Assembly: GCF_028532725.1 (NCBI RefSeq)
Contig: NZ_JAQKGU010000005.1
Coordinates: 1 to 64,000 of the forward strand
Length of the DNA: 64,000 bases
Direction: 5' to 3'
Source of the DNA: Desulfovibrio sp. Fe33
GTDB lineage: Bacteria; Desulfobacterota; Desulfovibrionia; Desulfovibrionales; Desulfovibrionaceae
The position numbers and the translations under genes are program-made. The stretch's first letter is position 1. Each line of letters begins with the position of its first letter. The notes under the pieces are model-generated. The model made no database searches, was not told where the DNA came from, and worked only from the letters and a program-made list of their open reading frames with translations. Shown piece after piece: positions 53,410 through 62,336 of the stretch.

Positions 53410-55536
53410 TTAGGCCAGGCGGCAAACAGTGGTGAGAGGACAGTTATCTTCCTGGCCATCATGATGCGCACTCTCGTGCGTGGCGCAGATGGCGTTCTCC
53501 ATGGTGGCGTAAACGTGGTCCCTGCCGATCTTCTCCAGCAGGTGGGTGCGTTCGAGCACGGCCATGACCGACTCGTTCACCCCGCACAACGAGATATCGA
53601 GACCGCTGGACCGGACCCGGTCCACGATCAGCGACAAGGCTTCCTCGCCCGAGGCGTCCATGTCGTTGATACCGTTGGCCACGATAATGATATGCCGAAG
53701 CTTGTCGTTGCCCATCATCCGCTCGGTGATCTGGTCCTCAAGGAAACTCGCGTTGGCGAAGAAGAGCGGACCGTCGAAGCGAACCAGGGCGATATGCCTG
53801 CACTCCCTGAGACCGAAGGCCGTGGCGTCGCGCAGGGACTTGTCCTCGGAACGGGACAGAGTGGCGACGCGGGGGCGCATGGACTTGTACAGGAAGACAA
53901 GCAGGGAAAGGACGACGCCGACCATGATGCCCTTGTCCAGATGCGGGGCGAAAGCCAAGGTGCAAATGAAGGACAGGATGGAGATGGCCCCGTCATACCA
54001 CTGGGCCTTCCAGGCATGGATGAAGCCCGAAGCGTTGATGAGCCCGATGACGGCCATCATGATGACCGCGGCCAGTACGGCCTGGGGCAGATGGTAGAGC
54101 AGCGGAGTGAAGAAAAGCAGGGCGACGACGACCATCAGCGAGGTGAACACGCTGGACATGCCGGTGACCGCGCCCGCCTGAAGATTGACCGCCGAGCGCG
54201 AGAAGGAACCCGAAGCCGGATAGCTCTTGCCGCACGCGCCGAGAATATTGGCCAGTCCCTGGCCGATAAGCTCCTGGTTGGGGTCCAGGCGCTGTCCGGT
54301 CTTGGCGGCCATGGCCTTGGCGATGGAGATGGCCTCCATGAAGCCGAGCAGAGAAATGATCGCCGCGAACGGGACCAGGTGCAGCATGACTTCCAGGTCG
54401 AGGGAAGGCGCGCTGATGGAGGGAATGCCGGAAGGCACCGAGCCGACCACGGCCCCGCCGCCCATCATCTTCAGGGAAGCAGTGTCGAGCCTGCCGTTGC
54501 CGACCTTGATCCGCCAAGTGCGCCCGTCCGAGGTCATGCCCGCGGGAATCGCGTCCTTGGCGAAGAAAAGCAGGCTGCCGTCGGCCTGCTCAACACCGGT
54601 AAGCAGGGTCTCCCGCAAACCGGCGCGCAGTTCGTGCGCCTGGAGCTTGAGGCGGGCCATCTTGACGTTGACCACGCTCTGATCGTGCTGGATGTCGAGT
54701 ATCCCGACCGGGTCCCCGCTTTTCTCGGCTTCCTTCATGGACTTGCCCAGGGCGGTTCGCTGCATGGCCAGATCCTCGATCCCGACCACAGCCGTGTTGA
54801 AACCGTTGATGGCGTCGTGCATGGCGGGAACGCGGATGGCGTCCAGCGGAGCCTTGACGTCGTGATTGAAGCCCAGCCCCCAGGAAAGGGCCGTGGTCAC
54901 CACGACCGCCACCAGGACGTTGGGGATCTTCGGATTGACGCGTTTGAGGAAGATCATGATGCCGAAAGCGAGCGCCCCCATGGCCAGCGTAGGCCAGTGG
55001 GTGTAATGCACCGCGCTCTCGACCACGCGGATGATGGTCTCATAATGATGGTCCGCCTTGTCCACGTAGACGCCGAACATCTTGGAAAGCTGGGAAGAAG
55101 CGATGATGATGGCCGCGGCGTTGGTGAAACCGTTGACCACGGGGTGGGACAGAAAGTTGACCACCAGACCGAGCTTGAGCACGCCGAGCAGGAGCTGGAA
55201 TATGCCGACCATCAGGGCCAGCAGGATGGCGTAGGCGATGTATCCCTCGCTGCCGGCCGTGGCCAGGGGCTCAAGGGATGCCGCCGTCATGAGCGAAACC
55301 ACGGCCACCGGGCCGGTGGCCAACTGACGGCTGGAGCCGAACAGGGCCGCCACCAGGGGGGGAAGAAAGGACGCATACAAGCCGTAGTAGGCGGGCATAC
55401 CCGCCAACTGGGCATAGGCCATGGATTGGGGAATGAGCACGAGGGCAACGGTCAGCCCCGCGATGGCGTCGGCACGGAGCGCCGCCATATTGTACCCTTT
55501 GAACCAGCCGATGAAAGGGATTATCCGTGAAAGCAT
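53410..55536 (-). CDS. SulP family anion transporter with STAS domain and large insert
   Basis: A 708-residue inner-membrane transporter of sulfate or another anion. The N-terminal signature is RADAIAGLTVALVLIPQSMA with GPVAVVSLM and HPVVNGFTNA. An extra segment of about 140 residues lies near 224-365, helical then beta, followed by VPSGIPS. The C-terminal STAS domain is about 560-680 (HIALVRFDGPLFFANASFLE, NDMDASGEEAL). It starts 17 bases after the TetR gene and heads five signalling genes. Confidence 0.9.
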   Translation of the reverse strand: MLSRIIPFIGWFKGYNMAALRADAIAGLTVALVLIPQSMAYAQLAGMPAYYGLYASFLPPLVAALFGSSRQLATGPVAVVSLMTAASLEPLATAGSEGYIAYAILLALMVGIFQLLLGVLKLGLVVNFLSHPVVNGFTNAAAIIIASSQLSKMFGVYVDKADHHYETIIRVVESAVHYTHWPTLAMGALAFGIMIFLKRVNPKIPNVLVAVVVTTALSWGLGFNHDVKAPLDAIRVPAMHDAINGFNTAVVGIEDLAMQRTALGKSMKEAEKSGDPVGILDIQHDQSVVNVKMARLKLQAHELRAGLRETLLTGVEQADGSLLFFAKDAIPAGMTSDGRTWRIKVGNGRLDTASLKMMGGGAVVGSVPSGIPSISAPSLDLEVMLHLVPFAAIISLLGFMEAISIAKAMAAKTGQRLDPNQELIGQGLANILGACGKSYPASGSFSRSAVNLQAGAVTGMSSVFTSLMVVVALLFFTPLLYHLPQAVLAAVIMMAVIGLINASGFIHAWKAQWYDGAISILSFICTLAFAPHLDKGIMVGVVLSLLVFLYKSMRPRVATLSRSEDKSLRDATAFGLRECRHIALVRFDGPLFFANASFLEDQITERMMGNDKLRHIIIVANGINDMDASGEEALSLIVDRVRSSGLDISLCGVNESVMAVLERTHLLEKIGRDHVYATMENAICATHESAHHDGQEDNCPLTTVCRLA

Positions 55537-55553
55537 TCAGCCTCTTCCTTGCA

Positions 55554-56135
55554 TTACGCCTGCAACATCCTGCGGCATGTGCGCATCAGTTCGTTGAACA
55601 GCGCGCCCGCATCGTACAGGTTGTAGTTTTTGAATCGAACCAGACCATCTGCCATCGTAAACAGAATGAGCGCCGATTTTCTGGGATTGATTTCCATGCC
55701 GATGGAGCCGTCTTCCTGCCCCGTCACGATAGCCTTCTCGAAGATGTCCACGAGGCAATTGTAGATATCTTCCAGGTTCGCTCTGAACTCCGGGTTCGAC
55801 TCGGAGTACTGGTAGAGAAAGTGACGGTGAAGGAGCAGGAACTTGTCCTCCAGCAGACCGGCCAGATACAGATAGAAAGAAACGACCTCCTCCGTCATCT
55901 CAAGACCCGATTTGAACGGCCTGTTCTCGAAGAACCGTTCAAACTGGTCCACTATCTCGTCCCTGGTCTTTTCGAGGATCGCGAGCAGCAAGCCTTCCTT
56001 CGTCTTGAAGTGATAGAAGATCGTCCCCTCGGCCACTCCGGTGAGGCGGGCAAGCTCCTGCCCCGACGTGTCCGCAAACCCCTTGTGAGCGAACATGAAC
56101 GTGGCGACCTTGAGGATGGCTTCCTTCTTCTTCAT
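55554..56135 (-). CDS. TetR-family transcriptional regulator
   Basis: A 193-residue repressor. The HTH is at about 5-50: KKEAILKVATFMFAHKGF, then DTSGQELARLTGVAEGTIFY-HFKTKEGLL. The ligand-binding part is all helical. I used the ATG at 56135, since the GTG at 56174 lies in the operator region. It heads the operon and probably represses itself and sulP through two palindromes upstream. Confidence 0.9.
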   Translation of the reverse strand: MKKKEAILKVATFMFAHKGFADTSGQELARLTGVAEGTIFYHFKTKEGLLLAILEKTRDEIVDQFERFFENRPFKSGLEMTEEVVSFYLYLAGLLEDKFLLLHRHFLYQYSESNPEFRANLEDIYNCLVDIFEKAIVTGQEDGSIGMEINPRKSALILFTMADGLVRFKNYNLYDAGALFNELMRTCRRMLQA

Positions 56136-56160
56136 GCCTTTGATCCTTTTTTCCCAATCC

Positions 56161-56180
56161 AACCGAGTGTCCACTCAGTT
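56161..56180. promoter_or_regulatory. Operator palindrome O1 for the TetR regulator
   Basis: AACCGAGTG and CACTCAGTT (one mismatch) lie two bases apart, close to the expected transcription start of the TetR gene. Confidence 0.65.
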
Positions 56181-56186
56181 TTTTCT

Positions 56187-56216
56187 TTAATACTGGATAA
56201 AATGGCACAAAGTCAA
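56187..56216 (-). promoter_or_regulatory. Promoter of the tetR-sulP-signalling operon
   Basis: On the minus strand TTGACT (56211-56216) is followed after 18 bases by TATTAA (56187-56192). O1 lies just downstream and O2 just upstream, so bound repressor would block initiation. Confidence 0.6.
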
Positions 56217-56226
56217 AGAAACCTGC

Positions 56227-56250
56227 GAAACTGAGCAAACACTCAGTTTC
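56227..56250. promoter_or_regulatory. Operator palindrome O2 for the TetR regulator
   Basis: A perfect 9-bp inverted repeat, GAAACTGAG and CTCAGTTTC, with a 6-base spacer CAAACA. The CTGAG/CTCAG core is shared with O1. The remaining bases to 56479 hold no clear gene. Confidence 0.65.
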
Positions 56251-56479
56251 ACAATCAAGGGGTATAATATCATTGAAAAAGTCAAAGCCCCCAAAACGTC
56301 CGAACAGAAAAAAAATGAAAAAAGTTGCCCTGTCGCGAACCTTTTTGCACGCGCGACGCGCATCAGCCCCCTGGCAAGGAGATGATTGACGAAGCACATA
56401 AAGGAAGCGGAAGCGTCATGGAAAATGAAACCGGCAACCATCGGGATATCACACAAAAAAATGATCTCTAAACCCGACT

Positions 56480-56656
56480 CCCGGCGTCTCGGCAGGACGC
56501 CGCGAAGCCGAAAAACCCGCGCCGAAGGCGCATACAGGGGATGCAAGGGTGTGAGCCCTTGCCCGCCGGAGGCGAAATTACCCGACTATCGCCGCGAAGC
56601 GGCTTTCAACACCTGATCTTCCTCTTCGGTGAATTAAAGGAGTAATCCCCAAAAAA
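56480..56656. repeat. Dispersed repeat, family B, copy 2
   Basis: Aligned with 24595-24776 over about 180 bp with the same order of blocks: GACGCCGCGAAG, GCGCCGAAGGCGC, CAGGGGATGCAAGGG, hairpin GCAAGGG...CCCTTGC, CGCCGGAGGCGAAAT, ACCCGACTA, GCGGCTTTCA. It ends in the A run of the putA terminator, as copy 1 does for dnaA. Confidence 0.75.
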
Positions 56657-56684
56657 GCCCTGCCCGGTTAACCGGGCAGGGCTT
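56651..56684 (-). terminator. Intrinsic terminator of putA
   Basis: A perfect 15-bp inverted repeat starting AAGCCCTGCCC (56655-56684), folding around GGTTAACC, is followed on the minus strand by six T residues. Confidence 0.92.
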
Positions 56685-56707
56685 GCTCTTCCAAATGGCG
56701 AAACCGG

Positions 56708-59700
56708 CTAGCTCAGCCAGTCGTCGTCCTCTTCTATAGGGGCGAAGCCCCGACGCATGGTGTTCTCGCAAACCAGGCGCGGGTCCATAAACTGAAGCAG
56801 GTAGTCCGGCCCGCCCGACTTGGAGCCCACGCCGGACATCATGAAGCCGCCGAATGCATGGCGTTCCACTAGCGCGCCCACCGATGGCTTGTTCAGATAC
56901 AGATTGCCCACGCGGAATTCCCGGGAGGCGCGTTCCAGATGGTGCGGGCTGCGGGAGTAGATGGCCCCGGTCAGGGCGAAACGGGTGGAGTTGGCGATTT
57001 CCAGCGCCTCGTCCATGTCGGCGGCCCGCATGACCGAAAGCACGGGGCCGAAGACCTCTTCCTGGGCGATGCGGTGTTCCTTTGTAATATCCCCCACGAT
57101 GGTCAGCGGCACGTAGCAGCCGCCTGTGGCCTTGAGGTCGTCGGAGACTTCGCGCTTGATGAGCACCCTGCCCTCTTCCTCCGCGATCCCGACGTAACGC
57201 ATGACGTTCTTCCGGGCGGCTTCGTCCACCACAGGCCCCATGTAGTTGGCCGGGTTCTCGGCCGGGCCGAGCTTGACGGACTTGGCTGCCTCGACGAGAC
57301 GATTTACGAAACGGTCGTAGATGGCGTCGAGGACCACGACCCTGGAGCAGGCCGAGCACTTCTGCCCCTGAAAGCCGAATGCGGAATAAAGCACGCCGAG
57401 CACGGCCTCGTCGAGATCGGCGTCATCATCGACGATAATAGCGTTCTTGCCGCCCATTTCGGCGATGACCCGCTTGCACTGCTGTTGGCCGGGACGGGCC
57501 ACGGCGGCGCGCTCCTGAATGCGCAGTCCCACTTCCATGGAGCCGGTAAAGGCGATCACCGCCACATCGGGATGGTCCACCAGATGATCGCCCATGACCG
57601 AGCCTCGACCGGGGCAGTAGTTGAAGACCCCGTCGGGCAGACCGGCGGCCTTCCACATGTCCACAAGGGCGCGGCCCACGCATGACGAGGAACCAGCGGG
57701 TTTGTAGACCACCGGGTTGCCGCAGACGATGGCGGCGGAAACCATGCCCACGGAAATGGCCATGGGGAAGTTCCACGGAGCGATGACGGCGGCCACACCC
57801 TTGCCCTGATAAAAGAGATGGCTCATCTCGCCGGGAGCGCGCCCCATGCGGCGGGGCTTGCCCAGGCGGATCATCTCGCGGGCGTAGTATTCGAGGAAGT
57901 CGATGGCCTCGCCCACATCGGCCTGGGCCTGATCCCACTGCTTGCCCACCTCGAGGACCTGGAGCGCGGCCATCTCGTGCACGTTGGCCTTGAGATGCGC
58001 CGCGGCCCTGAGCAGGGCCTGCGCCCGCTCTTCGGGCGGGACGTCGCGCCAAGTATAATAGGCCTCGCGGGCCATTTCCACGGCGGTGTCCACTTCGGCG
58101 ACGCCAGCCTGGCAGACCGAACCGATGATCTCCGAGGGATTGGCCGGGTTGTAGGAATCCAGCGTGTCGCCCGTGACCACGTCCCTCCCGTTTATGAAGA
58201 GCGGCACCTGTCCGCCCATGGAGGCCCGGAGTCTGGCGATGGACGCGGGATATGCATCGCGCTCTTCCGGGAGCGTGAAATCCGCGGGCGGAAAGTTCCT
58301 GAAACGGGGCAGGCCTTCTCCCTCCTCACGGTCGGTCCTGCACTTGCCCTCAAGCTGACGTCGCAGGGTTTGCGAGGGATTTTCGAGCAGACGTTCCATG
58401 TCCGCCTCGTCGGCGAAGGTCTGCTTGAGGAAAGATTCGTTTGCCGTGTTTTCGAGCAGACGCCGAACCAGATAGGCCATGCCGGGAAGGAGGTCGCCGT
58501 AAGGGCAGTACAGACGCACGCGCCGGGCCACGTTCTTGAGCCCCTTGCGCACGGGTTCCGCCATGCCGTAGAGCACTTGGAACTCGTAGCGGTCCTCGGG
58601 CACCTTCAGTTCCGCCGCGTTCTCCATGACCGCGGCGATGGTCCGGATGTTGTGCGAAGCGCAGGCGAAATGACAAATGTCGTGATTTTCGAGGATATAA
58701 CGGGACACCCGCTCATGCGCCATATCGGACTCTGGTTTATGGGTCCAGACCGGAACAGGCCAATCATTCTGCTTGGCCAGCACGGTTTCGTAATCCCAAT
58801 AGGCGCCCTTGACCAACCGGATGGATACGGGAAGGCCGACCTCGCGCGCCCACTCGATGAACAGGCGCACATCCTCGTCCACGGACTTGAGATAGGCCTG
58901 GAAAACGATGCCCAAATGCGGGTAGTTCGGGTACTTGAGCCGCAGCCGCTTGTAGAGCTCGACCGTGGCTTCCTTGTACTTGAGCTGCTCCATGTCGATG
59001 CACATGAACCCGCCCATCTCCATGACCTTTCTGTAGACGGGCTCAATGCTGCGGACCATGCCGTCCACGGTGCCTTCCAGGTCCACGGGCTTGGACTGGG
59101 AATAGAAGGCCGACGGCTTGACTGCCACGTTGACCTTGGGCGCATGGCCCCAGTCCAGGTCGCCGGAGGAAGCGTCGAGCGACTTCCATTTGTCCAATTC
59201 CTTATGGATGGCGTCCAGGACCTCCAAATAGCCGTCGCGGTAGGCGCCGGATTCCACCTCGGACACGGTGGCCTCGCCGAGCAGATCGAGGACAAAGGCG
59301 AAACCGTCCTTGCGCAGCTTCTTGATGCCCTTGACCGCCTCCCTGGCCTCCTGACCGATAATGAACTGGCGGGCCATGGACTCGATGTTCGAGCGTATGG
59401 TCTTGTTCAGGACCTTGGCCACCAGCCCGCCGCCGAACTTGGTCTTGGTGGCGCCCCATTTGAGCACGTCGGGAATGTTGGAATCTTCGCCCGCGAAATA
59501 TTCTTCGATATGGCGCGACAGGGAGTCCGATGTGTTCAGGTACGGAAGAACATCAACGAATCTGAACATCTGGACCTTGAAATCTTCGTTTTTCATGGCC
59601 CAGTCCATGACCTTCCCGGTCCACCAGCCCTTATTGAAAACCGAAGGAGATTCTCCGGAAATGGACGAAAAAAACTCCCTGCCCCGAGCTATAACTCTCG

Positions 59701-59728
59701 GATCCAGGGAGGTCGGTGTTGCGGACAT
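56708..59728 (-). CDS. putA: Bifunctional proline dehydrogenase / glutamate semialdehyde dehydrogenase
   Basis: A 1006-residue enzyme oxidising proline to glutamate. The FAD-dependent proline dehydrogenase part (about 110-460) has LVKGAYWDYE, EFQVLYGMAEP and RVRLYCPYGDLLPGMAYLV. The aldehyde dehydrogenase part (about 510-990) has FTGSMEVGL, EMGGKNAIIVDDDADL and GFQGQKCSACSR with the catalytic Cys. The N-terminal DNA-binding domain of the long E. coli PutA is absent. Its likely regulator lies 18 bases upstream. Confidence 0.95.
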   Translation of the reverse strand: MSATPTSLDPRVIARGREFFSSISGESPSVFNKGWWTGKVMDWAMKNEDFKVQMFRFVDVLPYLNTSDSLSRHIEEYFAGEDSNIPDVLKWGATKTKFGGGLVAKVLNKTIRSNIESMARQFIIGQEAREAVKGIKKLRKDGFAFVLDLLGEATVSEVESGAYRDGYLEVLDAIHKELDKWKSLDASSGDLDWGHAPKVNVAVKPSAFYSQSKPVDLEGTVDGMVRSIEPVYRKVMEMGGFMCIDMEQLKYKEATVELYKRLRLKYPNYPHLGIVFQAYLKSVDEDVRLFIEWAREVGLPVSIRLVKGAYWDYETVLAKQNDWPVPVWTHKPESDMAHERVSRYILENHDICHFACASHNIRTIAAVMENAAELKVPEDRYEFQVLYGMAEPVRKGLKNVARRVRLYCPYGDLLPGMAYLVRRLLENTANESFLKQTFADEADMERLLENPSQTLRRQLEGKCRTDREEGEGLPRFRNFPPADFTLPEERDAYPASIARLRASMGGQVPLFINGRDVVTGDTLDSYNPANPSEIIGSVCQAGVAEVDTAVEMAREAYYTWRDVPPEERAQALLRAAAHLKANVHEMAALQVLEVGKQWDQAQADVGEAIDFLEYYAREMIRLGKPRRMGRAPGEMSHLFYQGKGVAAVIAPWNFPMAISVGMVSAAIVCGNPVVYKPAGSSSCVGRALVDMWKAAGLPDGVFNYCPGRGSVMGDHLVDHPDVAVIAFTGSMEVGLRIQERAAVARPGQQQCKRVIAEMGGKNAIIVDDDADLDEAVLGVLYSAFGFQGQKCSACSRVVVLDAIYDRFVNRLVEAAKSVKLGPAENPANYMGPVVDEAARKNVMRYVGIAEEEGRVLIKREVSDDLKATGGCYVPLTIVGDITKEHRIAQEEVFGPVLSVMRAADMDEALEIANSTRFALTGAIYSRSPHHLERASREFRVGNLYLNKPSVGALVERHAFGGFMMSGVGSKSGGPDYLLQFMDPRLVCENTMRRGFAPIEEDDDWLS

Positions 59729-59746
59729 TGCTGACTCCTTGTGCGT

Positions 59747-60220
59747 CTAGTCGTTTTCGTGGGGCAACGGTATGACTCTCGACTCCTTGACCGTGGTTAG
59801 TACGATGGTCGAGTTGGTGTCCCTGACCGGCCCGATGGTCCCGAACTTGGCCAGCGTCGTCTGCAACGCCTCGGTATCCTCAACCCGGACCTTGACCAAA
59901 TACGAATCCCGCCCTGCCGTGTAATGAACCTCCAGAACCTCGGGGAACTCGGCCAGCTTCTCGCCGACCTCGGTAGCGCCCACGCCTTCCTCCACCCGAA
60001 TGGATGTGAAGGCCGTCAGACCCCGCCCCAGAGCTTTGTGGTTGACAATGCATTCATAGCCTTTGATGATTCCGCTCTTCCTCAGTTTGCGCACGCGCTC
60101 CAAAACGGCCGAAGGGGCCTTGCCGACCTTCCGGGCAATTTCGGCGTTGGAAACCTTTCCGTCTTCCTGAAGGATGTTCAGAATCTCCAAATCCAATTTG
60201 TCAATCTTTCTGTTATTCAT
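59747..60220 (-). CDS. Lrp/AsnC-family regulator, probably of putA
   Basis: A 157-residue regulator: HTH (LDLEILNILQEDGKVSNAEI-ARKVGKAPSAVLERVRKL) and a RAM/AsnC ligand domain (TAFTSIRVEEGVGATEV, VLEVHYTAGRDSYLVKVRV). It is immediately upstream of putA on the same strand and is probably its amino-acid-responsive activator. No SD precedes the ATG, and the promoter lies so close that the message may be leaderless. Confidence 0.9.
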   Translation of the reverse strand: MNNRKIDKLDLEILNILQEDGKVSNAEIARKVGKAPSAVLERVRKLRKSGIIKGYECIVNHKALGRGLTAFTSIRVEEGVGATEVGEKLAEFPEVLEVHYTAGRDSYLVKVRVEDTEALQTTLAKFGTIGPVRDTNSTIVLTTVKESRVIPLPHEND

Positions 60221-60228
60221 AGAATAAA

Positions 60229-60257
60229 GAAATAATATTCTTCCACAATCCTGTCAA
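60229..60257 (-). promoter_or_regulatory. Promoter of the AsnC-type regulator and putA
   Basis: On the minus strand a perfect TTGACA (60252-60257) is followed after 17 bases by TATTTC (60229-60234), only eight bases before the ATG at 60220. Confidence 0.55.
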
Positions 60258-60377
60258 GCGTCTTCCGCGCCCGGGAACGCGGCCGCACATACAGCTTTTC
60301 TTTTCCCGCATCCTCAGATAATCTTACAAATAGACAGGGTTGGGCAAAGGCCTCACCGCAAGCAGGGAACAAAACCC

Positions 60378-61520
60378 ATGGCGACCCCAAAAGATCACAA
60401 CCGAATCGACGCGCAAGTCTCCATAGCAGGCCGGGACGGCGGGCTGACCATAGCCCTGTCCGGCCGCCTGGATGCGGCAGGCACGACTTCGGTCTGGAAC
60501 GAGACGGTCAAGAGCGCGGCCGCCGCGGATTTCGCCAGGCTGACCGCCGACTGCGGCGGCGTGACCTATATGGACGGCTCGGGCGTAGCCCTGCTCCTCA
60601 GGCTGAAGGAGTTGTGCGCCGAAAAAAAAGCCTCCATCGATCTCGCCAACCTGAGCGACGAGGACAAGGGGCTGGTCTCCCTCACCTGGGACACTCCGCT
60701 GCCCGAGAGAAGGGACGGCGACGCCGAGCGACGGGATGCGGACGACGAAGAGACCTCCGCAGGCGACATCTGGCGCAACACTCGCGAAATGATCGCCTTC
60801 GTGGGCGAGTCCTTCTCCCTGCTCGGCCAGGTGATCGTCCGCCCGCGCCAGGTACGCTGGAAGGACGTGGCCCTTGCCTGCATCAACGTGGGCGTACAGT
60901 CCATGTTCATCATCGTACTCATCGGCTTTCTCATGGGCCTCATCATGTCCTTCCAGTCCGCCATCAGCCTGCAACGGTTCGGGGGCGAAATATTCGTGCC
61001 GAACATGCTCGGCCTGGTGATGTTCCGCGAAATGGGGCCGCTGGTCACATCCATTCTCCTGGCGGCCCGTTCCGGATCGGCCTTCGCCGCCGAAATCGGA
61101 ACAATGAAGATCAACGAGGAGCTGGACGCCCTGACCACCATGGGGCTCTCCCCCATGCGATTCCTGGTGGTTCCCAAGATCATCGCCACAATTCTCATGG
61201 TTCCGCTGATGACCATGTTCTTCAACCTGGCCAGCCTGGTGGGCGGTGCGGTGGTCATGCTTTCCATGGGCTATCCTCTGGTGACGTTCACCTCGCGCGT
61301 CTTCTCCTATCTCGGCATGGGCGATTTCTGGGGCGGCATGGCCAAGGCCCTGGTCTTCAGCTTCCTGGTGGCGGGCGTTGGCTGCCTGCGCGGCATCCAG
61401 ACCCGTTCCGGAGCCAGCGCCGTGGGGCTGTCCACCACCAGCGCCGTGGTCTCCGGCATCATCCTCATAGCCTTTGCCGACGGGCTCTTCGCCGTGGCAT
61501 TTTACTACCTGGGCATATAG
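60378..61520 (+). CDS. MlaE-type ABC permease with N-terminal STAS domain
   Basis: A 380-residue inner-membrane permease of a lipid-transport ABC system. Residues 1-110 form a STAS domain (LTIALSGRLDAAGTTSVW, GGVTYMDGSGVALLLRL) matching the separate MlaB of other bacteria. The permease part (130-380) has the MlaE pattern GLIMSFQSAISLQRFGGE, REMGPLVTSILLAARSGSAF and AAEIGTMKINEELDALTTMG. It starts the operon mlaE-F-D and a lipoprotein. Confidence 0.9.
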   Translation: MATPKDHNRIDAQVSIAGRDGGLTIALSGRLDAAGTTSVWNETVKSAAAADFARLTADCGGVTYMDGSGVALLLRLKELCAEKKASIDLANLSDEDKGLVSLTWDTPLPERRDGDAERRDADDEETSAGDIWRNTREMIAFVGESFSLLGQVIVRPRQVRWKDVALACINVGVQSMFIIVLIGFLMGLIMSFQSAISLQRFGGEIFVPNMLGLVMFREMGPLVTSILLAARSGSAFAAEIGTMKINEELDALTTMGLSPMRFLVVPKIIATILMVPLMTMFFNLASLVGGAVVMLSMGYPLVTFTSRVFSYLGMGDFWGGMAKALVFSFLVAGVGCLRGIQTRSGASAVGLSTTSAVVSGIILIAFADGLFAVAFYYLGI

Positions 61521-61529
61521 GTATTCGGC

Positions 61530-62333
61530 ATGGCTGACGAAACCCCGATCATAAGCGTGCGCGACCTGACCTGCGGCTACGGCGGCAACGTCGTGGTGGA
61601 CAACGTCACCTTCGATATCCGCAAGGGTGAAGTCTTCATCATCCTCGGCGGCTCCGGCTGCGGCAAGTCGACCCTGCTCAAGAACATGATCGGCCTGCTG
61701 GAGCCCATGTCCGGACAGGTGTATTTCGGAGAGGACGAACTGACTTCCGCCCTGGACGACACGCGCCGGGCCATCATGCGCAAATTCGGGGTCATGTATC
61801 AGATGGGCGCGCTTTTCGGGTCCATGTCCGTGCTTCAGAACGTCATGCTCCCGCTGGAGGAATTCACCGGCCTTCCGCCCGAGGCCATCGAGCTCATCGC
61901 CCTGTCCAAACTGGCCATGGTGGACATGGAGCACGCGGCCTATAAAATGCCCTCGGCGCTGTCGGGCGGCATGAAGAAACGGGCCGCCATCGCCCGGGCC
62001 ATGGCGCTCGATCCCGGCATCCTATTCCTGGACGAGCCGGGAGCGGGCCTGGACCCCATCTCCAGCGCGGCCCTGGACGATTTGATCCTCGATCTTTCGA
62101 AAAATCTCGGCATCACCTTCGTCATCGTCACCCACGAATTGGACAGTATTTACAAAATAGCGGATCGGGTTATCATGCTCGACAAGGCGGTCAAATCCAT
62201 CGTGGCCGAAGGCGATCCCCGCGTATTGCGGGACACGTCGGACAACCTGTTTGTCAAACGTTTTTTCCACAGGCAGCCGAACATCGGCGTCCCCGAACAC
62301 GATCCGACAGGACAACCGTCAGCCCAAGGGTAG
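61530..62333 (+). CDS. MlaF-type ABC ATPase
   Basis: A 267-residue cytoplasmic ATPase powering the Mla lipid transporter. Walker A is GGSGCGKST (40-48), the signature LSGGMKKRAAIARAMA and Walker B LFLDEPGAGLD; the MlaF-like DPISS follows. It begins nine bases after the permease stop. A C-terminal tail of about 25 residues has no clear function. Confidence 0.93.
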   Translation: MADETPIISVRDLTCGYGGNVVVDNVTFDIRKGEVFIILGGSGCGKSTLLKNMIGLLEPMSGQVYFGEDELTSALDDTRRAIMRKFGVMYQMGALFGSMSVLQNVMLPLEEFTGLPPEAIELIALSKLAMVDMEHAAYKMPSALSGGMKKRAAIARAMALDPGILFLDEPGAGLDPISSAALDDLILDLSKNLGITFVIVTHELDSIYKIADRVIMLDKAVKSIVAEGDPRVLRDTSDNLFVKRFFHRQPNIGVPEHDPTGQPSAQG

Positions 62334-62336
62334 GCC

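Noticed and set aside
53461-55530. 689-codon open frame on the plus strand
   Set aside because: Antisense to the clear SulP gene, with low-complexity Gly/His/Arg/Asp composition and no domain.
56374-56471. Short ORF of about 29 codons after an AAGGAG
   Set aside because: The SD abuts the ATG with no spacing, the peptide has no features and the frame runs toward repeat B2; not supportable as a gene.
57818-59734. 638-codon open frame on the plus strand
   Set aside because: Antisense to putA; no recognisable motif, and putA has complete catalytic signatures.
60324-61934. 536-codon open frame on the minus strand
   Set aside because: Antisense to the MlaE and MlaF genes, His/Gly/Glu-rich without a domain.
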